From positions 1,364,001 through 1,428,000 of the forward strand of contig QANY01002375.1 of NCBI GenBank assembly GCA_003255025.1: a stretch of 64,000 bases of DNA, read 5' to 3'. The number at the start of each line of letters is the position of its first letter. Position 1 is the stretch's first letter. Shown here piece after piece: positions 22,631-34,600 of the stretch. A program made the translations under genes and the position numbers. This DNA is from Datisca glomerata (lineage: Eukaryota > Streptophyta > Magnoliopsida > Cucurbitales > Datiscaceae). Under the pieces are notes generated by a model. The model was not told the origin of the DNA, searched no databases, and saw only the letters and a list, made by a program, of their open reading frames with translations.

Positions 22631-23397
22631 TTAAGGAAGATTACCATTGATTAGAGTGAAGAGTTGTTCATCCAGGAAAGTTTCTTTGATCGACGGTTCA
22701 TTCTCAACATTAATCTCAGCTAGTTCCAATCTAGATAAATGATCGGCTACAAGATTCTCCGTGCCTTTCTTATCCCGAGTATCGAAGTCAAATTCTTGCG
22801 ACAACAAAACCCATTGTATCAAGCGAGGCTTAGCATCCTTCTTCTCAATCAAGTACTTAATGGCGGAGTGGCCGGTGAACACAATGACTTTAGTTTCAAT
22901 CCAGTATAACCTGAATTTGTCAAAAGCGAAAATGACGGCCAATAATTCTTTCTCAATAGTGGCATAATTGAGTTTAGCACCATTAAGTGTCCGACAAGTA
23001 TAATAAATAGCATGAAACTTTTTCTCCTTTTGTTGCCCTAAGACAGACCTGATAGCATAATCGTTAGCATCACATATCAACTCAAACGTTGAATCCCAAT
23101 TCGATGTTACAATTATAGGAGCATATACCAAGGCTGTCTTCAAGAGTGTAAATGCTTTATGACACTCCTCATTAAAATGAAACGGAAAATCCTTCTCAAG
23201 GAGATTACAAAGAAGCTTCGTAATCTTGAAAAAATCCTTAACGAAACGGCGGTAAAATCTAGCATGGCCAAAAAACTTAGAATACCTTTTACTGATATCG
23301 GTGGTGGAAGCTCCTCAATGGTCTTAATTTTTGCACGAACTACTTCAATCCCTTTAGCTGAGACTCGATGACTAAGAACAATACCCTTTTGTACCAT
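22631..23397 (-). pseudogene. RNase H and end of RT of the Athila-like element
   Basis: Frame 23140-23397 holds the RT connection ([19 protein letters not shown]) and frame 22631-23143 the RNase H. The first two acidic sites are present ([18 protein letters not shown]), but the usual T-D-H is T-G-H in [11 protein letters not shown], so a catalytic Asp is lost. It ends with [11 protein letters not shown], the usual link to integrase. Confidence 0.85.
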
Positions 23398-23412
23398 AAA
23401 ATGACATTTTTC

Positions 23413-24307
23413 CTAATTCAAGACCAAGTTTGTTTCTTTACATCGTTCCAACACAAGAGATAAATTTGCCAAACAAGAATTAAAAGAAGAACCAAAGACT
23501 AAGAAATCATCCGCAAATACCTCAATGAAACGCTTCACCATGTCAGAAAAAATTACCACCATGCACCTTTCAAACGTCCCTGGTGCGTTACATAAACCAA
23601 ACGGAACCCGTCTAAACGTAAATGTTCTATATAGGCACGTGAATGTCGTCTTTTCTTGATCCTCCGATGCTATGGAAATTTGGTTATAACCAAAATAACC
23701 ATCTAAGAAGCAGTAATATGCGTGGCCAGTCAGTTTGTCAAGCAATTGATCAATAAGTGGCAATGGGAAGTGATCTTTACGTGTACATTCATAATTACAG
23801 ATGAATGTACTAAAAGAATTCAATTTTGTGAACCGAAAACTCAACATTGCTATTACAAGAATTGAAAACCCTTCAAATTCTAAGCAGGAAACAATATACT
23901 TTTATGTTATTGATGACACTGACACTGAGAGACGAAAGACCAATGAACTCAATGCGTAAACAAATCACTTTTGTTTTGATATTCTATACTCTCCAACAGG
24001 CCATCGTTCTCTTCAGAATTAATTCATTCTTTTCATTGGTGACCACTGTCATTCCACCTTTCTTTAGCATAACTTGTACAGGACTAACCCAAGCACCGTC
24101 AGAAATAGGGTAGATAATACATGCATCAAGAAGCTTCAGCACTTCAGCTCTTACCGCCTCCTTCATATTGGGATTTAACTGACATTGGTGTTCCACAGAT
24201 GGTCTAAAATTATCCTCTATCAAGATTTTATACATGCAAAGCGATGGGCTAATTCCCCTTATGTCAAAGATTGACCACCCTAGGGTCGTTCTGTGCTCTC
24301 TCAACAC
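23413..24307 (-). pseudogene. Reverse transcriptase of the Athila-like element
   Basis: Frame 23984-24307 carries the N-terminal palm (GAWVSPVQVMLKKGG) and frame 23413-23847 the rest (FPLPLIDQLLDKL, LDGYFGYNQI, FRRVPFGLCNAPGTF and the catalytic box VFADDFLVFG with the DD pair). The two are out of register, with a disrupted stretch of about 140 bases between them. Confidence 0.87.
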
Positions 24308-25251
24308 CTCAAAAGTTTATCTTCTTGTTCACCATTTAATGAGGCAAAGATAATGACAGGAAGAGTATAGGCTTCTCCCAGGCAAGCATATCGAATGTGG
24401 GTTGGCAATTGCTTGAGTTTTAACACTAGTGGTGTTTCATTAGATGGCAATTGTCTAGGCTTACCTTCTCTTAATTCTTCAAAGTGCTTCTTGATGAGTA
24501 TCAATGGAGATGCTTCCAACCGATTCACACACTCCAAAATCTCCGGATCTTCCTTGTCAATAACCCCAACTAAACATGCTTCCAATGACTCAATCAGATA
24601 AGTTTTCTTAATTGCTTCCTTGATATATCTCTTTGTACTATCTACCCGAAAATAATTATCCACATCATTAGGATATTTCATTATTTTGAAGACATTGAAA
24701 ATTATTTATTCTTCTTGTACTCTCAGAATAAGCTAACCTTTTTGCACATCAATAAGAGTTCTCTTTATAGCCAAGAATGGTCTACTAAGAATAATTAAAA
24801 TTTCTTGATCTTTATCCATGTCAAGAACAATAAAATCAGTTGGAAGATAAACTTATCCACATTTACCAAGACATCCTCAATAATTTCCTGTGGATATTTG
24901 ATGGAATGATCAGCTAACTGTAAAGAGACCGTTGTGGGCTTAATTTCTCCAAGACCTAACTTCTTGTAAACCGAGTCACGCATCAAGTTAATACTATCTC
25001 CAAGATCACATAGAGCCTTTTTCAAAATATGAATTGCCAATGGTGCATGGAATAGTAAAACTCCTAGGGTCCTTTAGTTTCGGGGGTAATTTATTCTGCA
25101 AGATTGCATTTCCCTCCTCAGTAAGTGAGATTGTTTCATACTCCTCTAACGTTTTCTTGTTTGGGAGAATTTGCTTCATGAATTTGACATAGCTTAGAAT
25201 TTGTTCCAAAGCATCGACAAAAGGAATGTTGATATGCAGTTTCATAAACAC
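24301..25251 (-). pseudogene. Aspartic protease region of the Athila-like element
   Basis: Frames 25006-25251, 24795-25040 and 24301-24681 follow each other. The protease signature is ALCDLGDSINLM, with the active Asp followed by LG as is common in this branch. QEIIEDVLVNVDKF follows. The last frame (LPTHIRYACLGEAYTLPVII) is the usual linker to RT. Breaks occur at 25006-25040 and 24681-24795. Confidence 0.8.
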
Positions 25252-25394
25252 ATCAAAAAACTTAGAAAACAGTTGTTCAATTTATGCTTTTCGAACCGTT
25301 AAGGGTATGGAATAAATGGAACATACGGTGGAGGATCATCACCCATTGTCTCAATTTCTGCTTCAATTGGCTGAGAACTTTCAATAGTTGATTT

Positions 25395-26772
25395 CTAAGG
25401 TTCTGCTAACTCCTTCCCACTACGAAGAGTAATGGCCTTTACTTGCTCTTTTAGAATCTTCTCAGTGTTGCTCGGCAAAAAATCTTGTAGCCTTTGAGTG
25501 AGTATTTCTGTAAGTTGACCCATTTGAAGCATAAATTGGTCTATGAGCTGGGGAAGAGAAACTTTTAAAGAAATTTTAGGTTGTTGAGGTTGAGTAACCA
25601 CTGGTGAATTAATCACATTCTGACTATTCTTCCACGAGAAATTGAGGTGATTTCGCCATCCTTGGTTATAGGTGTTGGAGAATGGATTATACTGCCTATT
25701 GTAGTTTCTAACAAAGTTAGCTTGTTCAAATTGAGAAGGAGCAAAGGGATTACCAGCTTGGCATTCAGTGCTACAATGAGGTCCATTACATAAATCACAA
25801 ACTTCTTGTGCAGCATGAATTGCACTAGCATTGCAGTGAAAGAGCTAAGTTGCTTTGACAATGTAGCTATTTGAGCTGTGAAAGCAGTAAGTGCATCTAT
25901 TTCATGAACTCCATGAGTCTTTCTTGGTACATTGCGCTCAGTTGACCATTGATAAGCATTAGCAGCCATTTCTTCTAGCAAGGCATAAGCATCATCATGT
26001 GTTTTTCCCATCGAAACACATCCTGCTGCTGCATCCACTAGTGTCCTTGTTGGATTTCCCAAATCATTGTAGAAAGTTTGGACTTATAGCCATCTAGGGA
26101 GTCCATGATGTGGGCATCCTGTCAACATCTTTTTAAACATCTCTCAAGCTTCATAAAGAGAATCCATCTAATGTAGGGAAAAAGTAGTGATCTTATTCCT
26201 CATTTTGGTTATTTTAGCTGGTGGAAAGAATTTGACTAAAAGTTTCTCAGATAGGCCATTCCAAGTAGTGATCGATCCAGCTGGCAAAGAGTTCAACCAA
26301 CTCTTAGCCTTATCCCGTAGTGAGAATGAGAATGATCTTAGCTTAATTGCATTAGTTGAGACATTGTTGTGCTTAAATATGTTTCAAATTTTGAGAAAAG
26401 TGACTATGTGAACATTTGAGTCATCGTTAGGTAAACCACTGAACTGATTTGCTCGCACCATTTGAATGATAGCTGGCTTAATCTCAAAATTGTTGCATTA
26501 ATAATAGGGCGTTAAATGGCAGACGCAACCTCATTGACCACTGACATAGCATAGTCTCGAATCTCCTGGTTATTTTGGTTGTTCACAATTTCAAGATTTT
26601 CTCTGACATCTTCCATGGTTTCTTGACGTTGTTTAGAATGTTCTCTCCTCACTTTTCTATCACGACGACAAGTTCGCTCAATTTCCAAATTTAGGGGGGT
26701 CAAATTTTCGCTTCCAAATTTTCTAATACACCTTAGAAAGCCTGAAAATTCAAAATAATAAACAACGGTCAA
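25395..26772 (-). pseudogene. Gag of the Athila-like element
   Basis: The start lies near 26772. The retrotransposon gag core can be read at about 26247-26310 (KSWLNSLPAGSITTWNGL), then frame 25613-26062 (RTLVDAAAGCVSMGKTHDDA) and 25395-25616. A zinc knuckle of C-x2-C-x3-H-x4-C form (CDLCNGPHCSTEC) is at about 25760-25798, out of frame with its neighbours. Several frameshifts and stops break the protein. Confidence 0.82.
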
Positions 26773-26840
26773 TAAATAAAAATTAATACTCGAAGTGAAA
26801 TTAAGAATATGTAACTATAATATTAATAAATAAAATCAAT

Positions 26841-26856
26841 CTCGGCAATGGTGCCA
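26841..26856 (-). other. Primer binding site, tRNA-Asp type, decayed
   Basis: Read on the - strand just inside the right LTR: TGGCACCATTGCCGAG. The usual Athila site complementary to tRNA-Asp is TGGCGCCGTTGCCGGG. All differences are G-to-A, as expected from loss of methylated cytosines on the other strand. Confidence 0.75.
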
Positions 26857-26862
26857 AAAACT

Positions 26863-27999
26863 TGTTACGATTTTTTCAAAGTGTAAGTATACACTATCAT
26901 CGTCAAGTAATAAATTTTTATGAAAATAGAGTATCGTCTACAGAATTGATTGATTAAAATATTGAAGAACTATACCTTAATTCTAATTGAGAATAATGAA
27001 AAGTTTGGGTTTTAATTAAACTAAAACGATAAATATTTGATAAAGATAAATAATTTAAATTTGAATAGATAAAAGATCTAGGAATTCTGATTTCACCAAA
27101 CTAAACATGCTCAAATTTCTAAAACTCAATCAATCAATGTTTATCAAATCATTGACAGTGAATTTCTCTAAAGTAATTATCTATCTTTTTCAAATATCAA
27201 TAGTAATGAATAAAAAATATTAATCTCACATCTCTATCAAGATTCAATAAGTTGAAGCTCATTAAGCATGAGAAATTATAATTTACACTAGATTCGTAAT
27301 TATCTCTAACTTTTAAAATTCTAATGTTGTTAGAAACAAATAAAAAATTTAATCATCACTTCTCAGTCTCAGAATTAAATCCAAAATCATGCAATAGTTG
27401 GACATACGATATAAAGCATTAAGAACGAATTATAACACTCAATAATACTGAATAAACATCGATTAAATTGAAAATCAAAATTTATGAACAATCATGGTTT
27501 GACTACATCGTAGCTCTAGATAAGAAAACATCCTACTAAAATTCATGAACATAAAGAAAAGAGAGAAGAAAAACTTGATTTTCGGGTTCGATCTTCTTGT
27601 TCTCCTCTCCAAGAGCTTTCTCCTCTCCAAGAGCTTTCTCCTCTGCCTCACGTCCAAAAGTCACTAAAACCCCTCAAAATATTCTATTTATACACTAGGG
27701 TTTGACAAGGATAAAATTGGAGTAAAAATCAGAAATAACAAAATCATTATCTCGCCAACGTCTTGGCGCTGGCCTACTGCGTGCGAGCGTCGCGATGGTG
27801 GCCATCTATTCAAGTCTGCTCTTTTCTCGATTTATCCGCATTTTTTCCTTCCAAGTCTTTTTAAATCAATCCAACTGCACTAAAACATCTTGCCTACAAA
27901 ATAAAAGTAAAACAAACATAAATCAAATAATAAAACTCAAAAAACTAAAAAAATTAAAGTTAAGATTATCTAAAATATGAGTGTGAAATACACTCATCA
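26863..27999 (-). repeat. Right (5') LTR of the Athila-like element
   Basis: 1137 bp. Its + strand left end TGTTACGATTTTTT matches the left LTR start, and it ends CACTCATCA (TGATGAGTG on the - strand). The many differences from the left LTR show an old insertion. Confidence 0.85.
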
Positions 28000-28801
28000 G
28001 TAATCACTAACTCCACACATATACTTATCCTTTATCCATTCACTAACAATTGTCGAAATAGTTTGACTGTGATCACTTTGTACAATGTTAAGGGAAATAT
28101 GTTCCTTAACATACTTTCTAACACGTAAAATTTCATCATCTCTACAACGTGAAACACGTACAAAACACTGGCAAGACTTACAATACAACGAACTACATAC
28201 CGTTCACGATTAGACTTGTTAGTTATAAACTAAAAATTGTGCTTGAAAGCTATCAAGTGCAACGTCTATTTCAACTTATATTTTGAGCTGAAAAACGACT
28301 TCTCTTGTATATCAAACCCAAGAGGTAGCTTATATGCATCTACTTTATCCACAAATAAAGGTTCAGAAGGGTTATCATGAACAACCATTTAAGCTGAAGA
28401 CTCGATCTCTGATGACGATAAAATACCACCAGTAACAACAACATCAGATGTCCTATTACTAATGCGAGATGTAAAATTAACGAATAATTTCTCCTTTTCT
28501 CATTATTCATCAAAGTAAGATATCAATCAATGTCAGAATCTACGCTAATCTCTACAAAATTAAAAGTTTATCCTCCAAATTCAACATTCACCTTCAAACA
28601 CAAATCATCTGGATCTACACCTAATGCACGAGATACTAAACCAAGTAAAACATCGTGTGATGTATCATTAACAACCAACAATGACTTTATCTTGTAGTCA
28701 ATGTAATTTCTCACATCATCCCAACTTTCATCATAAAAAGCACCAATGAAAATATTCACCATTAGACCTAAAAAGCATAACAATAAAGAAGTAAATGGCA
28801 T
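28000..28801 (-). pseudogene. Mutator-like transposase, 5' piece
   Basis: On the - strand, frame 28568-28801 contains MVNIFIGAFYDESWDD and SLLVVNDTSHDVLLGLVSRA, an N-terminal domain common in plant MuDR-type transposases. A broken middle follows, with in-frame stops near 28234 and 28270 and a phase change. Frame 28000-28188 then has CFVRVSRCRDDEILRVRKYV, EHISLNIVQSDHSQTIST and VSEWIKDKYMCGVSDY, the MuDR DNA-binding region. It stops at the LTR boundary; the continuation is at 16832-16676. Confidence 0.82.
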
Positions 28802-29083
28802 ATAAAAACAACGTATATAGGTGTATACTATACGGTATATTGCTATATACTATAAAATAGTTCACAAATCTTGAGAACAATATTCAATAATAACGATAGT
28901 AAGATATTAACATAGTATGTATATACATACTATACAGTATATACTATACACTGTACAACATGGATGACAAAAATGTGCAGAACATAATTCACCAACAACA
29001 ATGGTAAGAACGGTATAATTATATACTCTGTTATGATAAAAAAAACAGAGCAATCACCAAATGTATTAAAAATTTATAATGAA
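28802..29083. other. AT-rich flank of the transposase pseudogene
   Basis: Dense tatac/gtata words with short palindromes. Likely untranslated or terminal DNA of the Mutator-like element. No gene. Confidence 0.4.
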
Positions 29084-29485
29084 ACAAAAAAAATTACACT
29101 TTATCTTTTTAAACTATCATTAATAAATATTTTAAAACCTAAACCTTAAAATGTTATGGTTTAAACCCTAAACTACGTGAAATTCATCATTTTAACCTTA
29201 TTTATAACTCCGTCTATTGCTCTGTAATTTTTTAACAAAATATCAATTTTTTTCTATCTGAGACGACGTCGTTTCATCTATTAAGGTTAACATAATAAAA
29301 GACTATATCGTCTCAGATAGAAAACAAATGACATCCTTTTATTAAAAATTTAACTTCCAGTAGTAGATATTTAGGGTTAAAAATATATAAGTTTTAAATG
29401 GTTTAAGATTATTACAATATTTTAAAGTTTAAAATTTAAAATATCTATTAGTGATTGTTTAATGAGATAAAGTATAATTTTCCCT
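29084..29485. mobile_element. MITE-like element with terminal inverted repeats, copy 2
   Basis: The left end (AAATTACACTTTATC) and the reverse complement of the right end (AAAATTATACTTTATC) match for about 100 bases, and both match the ends of the element at 8043-8662. The centre contains an inner inverted pair (CTATCTGAGACGA and TCGTCTCAGATAG). Non-coding. Confidence 0.68.
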
Positions 29486-29986
29486 AAAGTTTATATGCGT
29501 GATATTTTTTCGCCAAGAAAAACTAATTGTGAAATTGCAAGAGCTGTACAGAGTTAACCCTATTTCTTTTTTTTTTGGATAAAATGCTAATTACAGCCCT
29601 AGAGTTTGGTCTTCTTGCAAACCAATGCCTCTGTAGTTTGCTAATTACACCTGTTGTTTGATGGTTAGTTTTGACCTCTCTCGTACACCCTTATTCACGT
29701 GCAGTCATCTTCTGTTACCAAAACAAATACAGAAGCAACGGAATAAGCACCTTTATAACCGGAAAATGTACACATCATCAATTTCTAAAAGGAATATCGG
29801 TTGAACCTGGAAATAAAAATAATATTCATTAACGCATGACATGGTGGCTCATCCCCCATCTTCACCCAAAAAATCATACATACTGCTCATGCGTAACCCA
29901 AAATATAAAGATCATAATCACTATATTTGGACAACCAGTTTTTGCATCCTTCAGCTTGGCTAAATTTGCTTCTTTTTTCTCACAGA
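29486..29986. other. Downstream flank, nothing firm
   Basis: Part of 29570-29740 (GGATAAAATGCTAATTACAG and CTAATTACACCTGTTG) resembles ends of plant MITEs, but only one side was found. ORF 29836-30144 runs through the assembly gap and is not supported. Confidence 0.35.
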
Positions 29987-30020
29987 CCCCCCCCCCCCCC
30001 CNNNNCCCCCCCCCCCCCCC
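29987..30020. other. Assembly gap of 4 N inside a poly-C run
   Basis: Fifteen C, four N (30002-30005) and fifteen C. The true length of the run is unknown; frames crossing it are meaningless. Confidence 0.95.
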
Positions 30021-31352
30021 TACTCGACTGCAAGACGAGTCGAAAGCAATCTCAACACTTACCATTGCCTCGTCACAAAAGCAGGCGACCATCTATCATG
30101 AAGTTCAAAAGAACCTTTTGAGTTTATTGACCACAAAATCATAGCCAGAAAAGCAGTAGTCAGAGCATAGAACAACCTCTCTCAGTAAGAGATATTTTTC
30201 TTCCCTCCAAGCTCTAGCACAATATGGACTTCCATTGGTTCAAATTAAAAATGTTCCGTAGGTTGCTCAGACTGAAATGAAAAGAGAGACTACGTTAGTA
30301 TATATCACCAGTAGTTTTCCTGCTCAAATAAAACATTTCAGAAGCATGATACAGTCATCTAACTTAAAAGAACCATCACTATCAAACAAAACACGTTTTC
30401 TAACAAAGAAGAATTAATAAGCAAGTAACAAAAACGATAGGAAATCCTCAGCAGTAAAGGCTCCAGAGTGAATCACATAATTCTTTAAAATGCACATCTG
30501 AGTCTGAAAGGAAGTTATATAAACGAATTATGATACAAAATCCATATAGTTGGCGGCCAAGCCAAGGAAATTTTAGAGGACGAGACGACCTCTATGCAAC
30601 TAGGCAAACCCAAGAGTATATAATAACCTTCAAACTTGAAGGTCTGCTGTTTACATTCAGGTGCCCTTACCAAAATGAGAACCATAATAGGATCTGTAAG
30701 TACAGCAGGAATAGCTTCTGGATTTCCAAATCAAACCTGGAAGAACACATAAATGTTTCAAATAAATACATGAATGCTTATCTGATCCCTCAAATAATCA
30801 AAAGAAACAACTATAGCATGCACAGGTGAATAATTGCAGATGCATCCGTCAAAATTTGATCGGTGCCAGGAACGCGAGGAAAAGGTGCCGCACCATGTCG
30901 TCATCTCATAGCCACGACCGCAAAGGTAATGAAGAGGGACTCAATATCGTACATGCGAGCATAGGCATTAAACATCGCCCGCGCCATAGGGAAAAGATGA
31001 AAGGAAAAAAGAGAAGCTAAATTAAAGGGCGGCAAACACATGGAAATCAAAATAATAAATCTACTTTCAAGAGATAAACCAAAATGCCACCATTATTGGG
31101 TGGAGCAAAAAAAGAGAACCAAAATAAAAATACCATTCCCTGCGCATTTAACATGAATTCATCCAATTCATTAGAGGAAAAAAAGGACTGAGCAGGAAGG
31201 AAAAGTGCATAAGATGTGCATATTTTTTAGGTTTAAGAATCAGGCTATCCGGCCAAAAGCTGAAACATACTCTCTTTCTGAAAGCGTTTTCATTTTTAAA
31301 AGCAACTCACTCTCAAATTAACATAAGAAAGAAAAACTAGTTCCCACGTTAC
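30021..31352 (-). other. Downstream flank of RH42, possible spliced 3' UTR
   Basis: No protein gene is supported. On the - strand TTTTCATTTCAG (acceptor at 30272-30273) precedes a less AT-rich stretch to about 30190, resembling a terminal exon. Another GC-richer patch is at 30850-30990 (GCGCGGGCGATG). These could be exons of an alternative RH42 3' untranslated region or of a separate non-coding transcript; transcription is not visible in the sequence. Confidence 0.3.
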
Positions 31353-31480
31353 ACTTAGACCAGCGTGGCAGAATAATATGTGATTTTTTCTTTGTTGTTT
31401 TTGTTGATAGGTTAGGACTTAGACCAGCGTGACAAAATAATATGTGCTTTTTTCTTTGTTGTTTTTGTTGATGGGTTAGG
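31353..31480. repeat. Tandem duplication, 2 x 64 bp
   Basis: 31353-31416 and 31417-31480 are near identical (start ACTTAGACCAGCGTG, end GGTTAGG). Four to five differences are visible. They lie about 200 bases past the RH42 stop codon, probably in its 3' untranslated region. Confidence 0.9.
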
Positions 31481-31686
31481 ACTTAAGGGGGCCTTCGTGT
31501 AAGTTCCAAAAATGATACACAATTTTTCTTCTAAATGAAAGAGAAACAATGTGTCCAACCTCTCCAACCTATTTACCAGTGAACAAAATGTAAACAATAG
31601 AAGATTGCTCAACATAAGTCTAACATGTGTAAGCAAGTAACCCAGGCCTATAGATAAGAGAGTATATAGAAAGCATGTTCTTACAC

Positions 31687-34600
31687 TTAAACAACTGAAT
31701 ATCTGCCTGGCTGGCTTCCACCAGGAAGTGATGATGTCTGGTTTGTGATGTCTTCCAAAACTCGTTTTAACTCCGCTTTAGCTCTCTTCACTGATTGCTC
31801 GGTAGGGCCCTCAATGAACAAGTAAAGCTTGCGATCTCCAGGTCCAGCTAACTTCCCAGGTGGGAAATATTGCCCCCTTGTAGTAATGGCTGCTCCAGTC
31901 CAATCTGAAATCGGGCCTAAAGTCTCCTTGTGAGTTACCTTCCATCGAGCATTCTGGGGAAAATCATTAATCTCCAACTCTGCTTCATAATGTTCAGGCA
32001 TTGCACTAGCTTGAATCTTTGCCAGGTTGTGCTGCAAGTTCATAGCAGCGGCTAGTGCTGCCCGGGTGGCTGCCACATCATTGGTGACCACCGATCCAGG
32101 CACAACAGCAGCGGTTCCTGGCATTGTAAGACCAAGAACGCCAGGCAGAGAAACAGGTAGTCCACCATTGGGAAGCAGTTGGGTAGCTGAGACTGCAGCT
32201 GAAGCTGCACTAGCTTTAGAGGCAGCAGCAATGGCAGCTATCTGAGCCAAAGCAGCCTGCTGAGACATGTCACCACCCGCCTTCCGTACACCTTCATCTT
32301 CATCTTCAGAATCTGACTTGTCTTCCTCGAATCCATATTCTTTAGCTTGTGCTTTCTTAGCTGCCCTCCTCACTTCATCCTCCTCCTCATTAAATTTAAA
32401 ACCACTACCACCATAGCCAGTCCCGTGGGCCTGCTCGAGTCCCTGATTAACCTTTGCCATGAAACTGTCAGCAAGAGCTCTAAGGTCATCGGGTACAACC
32501 TGCTCAGATAGTTCCAATGCCTTCACCAGATCTGGGCCATATCTTGCATCTTCCTCGGAGATAAATGTGATAGCACTGCCTTTACGGCCAGCTCGGCCAG
32601 TACGACCGACACGATGGACATAATCTTCGTAGTGGTTGGGAACATCAAAATTAATCACCAGCTCAAGCTCCTTGACATCTAACCCCCTGGCAGCAATACT
32701 TGTTGCAATCAACAAATTGCACACATTACTCTTGAAATCAGATATGGTGGATTCACGATCAGTCTGATCCTTAGCACCATGAAGTGACAGGCACGGATAA
32801 CCGTGCTTGATCAGATCCCGGAACAAAGCATCACATTTCTCCTGTGAGTGGACAAATATTAATATTTTTCCTTTCTCGTACCATTCACCCAGTAGTTCCA
32901 ACAACCTTAAAAACCTTTCATTTTCAGGTCTCACTTCAACCAACTGCATTATATCCTTATTAACCACACTCCTACCACCAACCTGTAATTCTACAGGTCT
33001 GTTCAACACTTTACGTGCCAAGATTTCAACCTGACGAGGAAAAGTGGCAGAAAAGAGTACAGTCTGACGATCAGGTCGAATATTCTGGACAATTCGAGTT
33101 ATTTGAGGTTCAAAACCCATGTCAAACATTCTGTCAGCTTCATCCATCACCAAATAAGTAACTCGACGTAGATTTGTTATTTTACCCGCACTTGTGCACA
33201 ATATGTCAATCATCCTTCCCGGAGTGCAGACAACAATTTCAGCACCACGCTTAAGTTCACTAATTTGCTGGGCAACTCCAGAACCTCCATACACAGGCAC
33301 ACATCTAAGACCCAATACCTTGGAAAACTTCTTTATGTCGCTGTGGATCTGCTGCACAAGCTCCCTCGTAGGTGCCATTATAAGCCCAATAGGTCCATCA
33401 CCAGCTACAACAGCAGGTTGGTCCTTGATGTGCCTCAGCATCGGCAGCACAAATGCAAGAGTTTTTCCCGAGCCAGTTTTTGCAACACCTATGCAATCTC
33501 GACCACTCATGATCACAGGCAGTGCCTGAGCTTGTATTGGCATTGGCTTTTCATAATTAAGCTTCTTTATCGTCTCCAAGATCTTATTCGTGAGTCCAGT
33601 TTGGTGCCAGGTTTTAATGGGCTTTGGAACATCTTTTCCATGTATCTTCAATTCCAATTGCTTACGGTAAGCAACAACCTCATCAGAAGTCATCCTTGAA
33701 ATCTCTTTCGCTTCAATATAAAAGTTTTTACGGAAAGATATATAATCAATCTTTGAATGGTCAACAATAGAAAGCTTCTCAGCTTTTGTCTTCTTCACCC
33801 TTTTTATAAACTCGTCATCATCTTCGTCTTCCAATGTATCCTCATCATTCTCAAGCTCCCCATAATCTGGATCAGAATCTTCACCGGGGATCATTCTACC
33901 AATAGATTTATTTGAACTTCTCCTTGTCTGCTTTACGTTACTTTTATCATCATGTTTCTCTTTGTTCTTCAAATCTGCGGTCTTGTCATCAACATTAGAA
34001 GAGGCCTCCACATTGTTTAGCTTCTCAACCTCAGGTAATACCATGGAATTCATAAATGCATCCAGAGGATCAATCTCATCATCCCTAGCAGCACCATCCG
34101 TGGCATCTTGTGATGCCAGTGCATCTGCTCCATTGTCAGAATCAATCCGCATAAAACCGCCACCTTCTTTCTCCGTAGGCTTGTCATTTGTATCAACATC
34201 CATATCTGTTTCATGAAGCTTGGAATTATCTTCTTCGTCATCAGATTCTCCTTCAAGGGTCCAGGTCTTGCCTAACTTTCGTTCATCAGCATTTTCTTCT
34301 TCCTGCTTCTCTCCGTCAGCTCCTTCTTTCAATCTCTTTGACTTTTGCCACTCCTGAACTCTCCTCCTTCGTTTTTCCATCTCCTCATCCAACTTACGTT
34401 GCTCATCCTCCAATTCCTCTTCTCGTGTTTGTGTTGGCTTCTTGTCATTCTTAACTGACTCCTCTTCATCAACCCTTTTCTTTGGGCCCTCTACGCTGTT
34501 ATCCCTGTGTCTGCTTGACCTGATGCTGCTCTTTTCGTTTTCCCTCTCCTTATAATCATCATCCTCTCTCCTTCTTCGCTTCCTATCACGGTCCTTGGCA

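Larger units (their letters stand above)
16833..27999 (-). mobile_element. Athila-like Ty3/gypsy LTR retrotransposon, degenerate
   Basis: About 11.2 kb with LTRs at both ends (TG...CA read on the - strand), a tRNA-Asp-type primer site next to the right LTR, and on the - strand gag, protease, reverse transcriptase, RNase H and integrase in Ty3/gypsy order, followed by an extra env-like coding region. The lack of a chromodomain, long LTRs, tRNA-Asp primer site and post-integrase ORF point to the Athila branch. Flanking pentamers are GCGAT (16828-16832) and GTAAT (28000-28004), a plausible decayed target duplication with two transition differences. Every reading frame is broken, so it is not autonomous. 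It sits inside a Mutator-like transposase gene. Confidence 0.88.

Noticed and set aside
29836..30144. ORFs crossing the poly-C/N gap
   Set aside because: The number of missing bases is unknown, so the frame across the gap has no meaning.
32027..33699. Several + strand ORFs under the helicase
   Set aside because: Shadows of the RH42 coding sequence in other frames; no homology pattern of their own.
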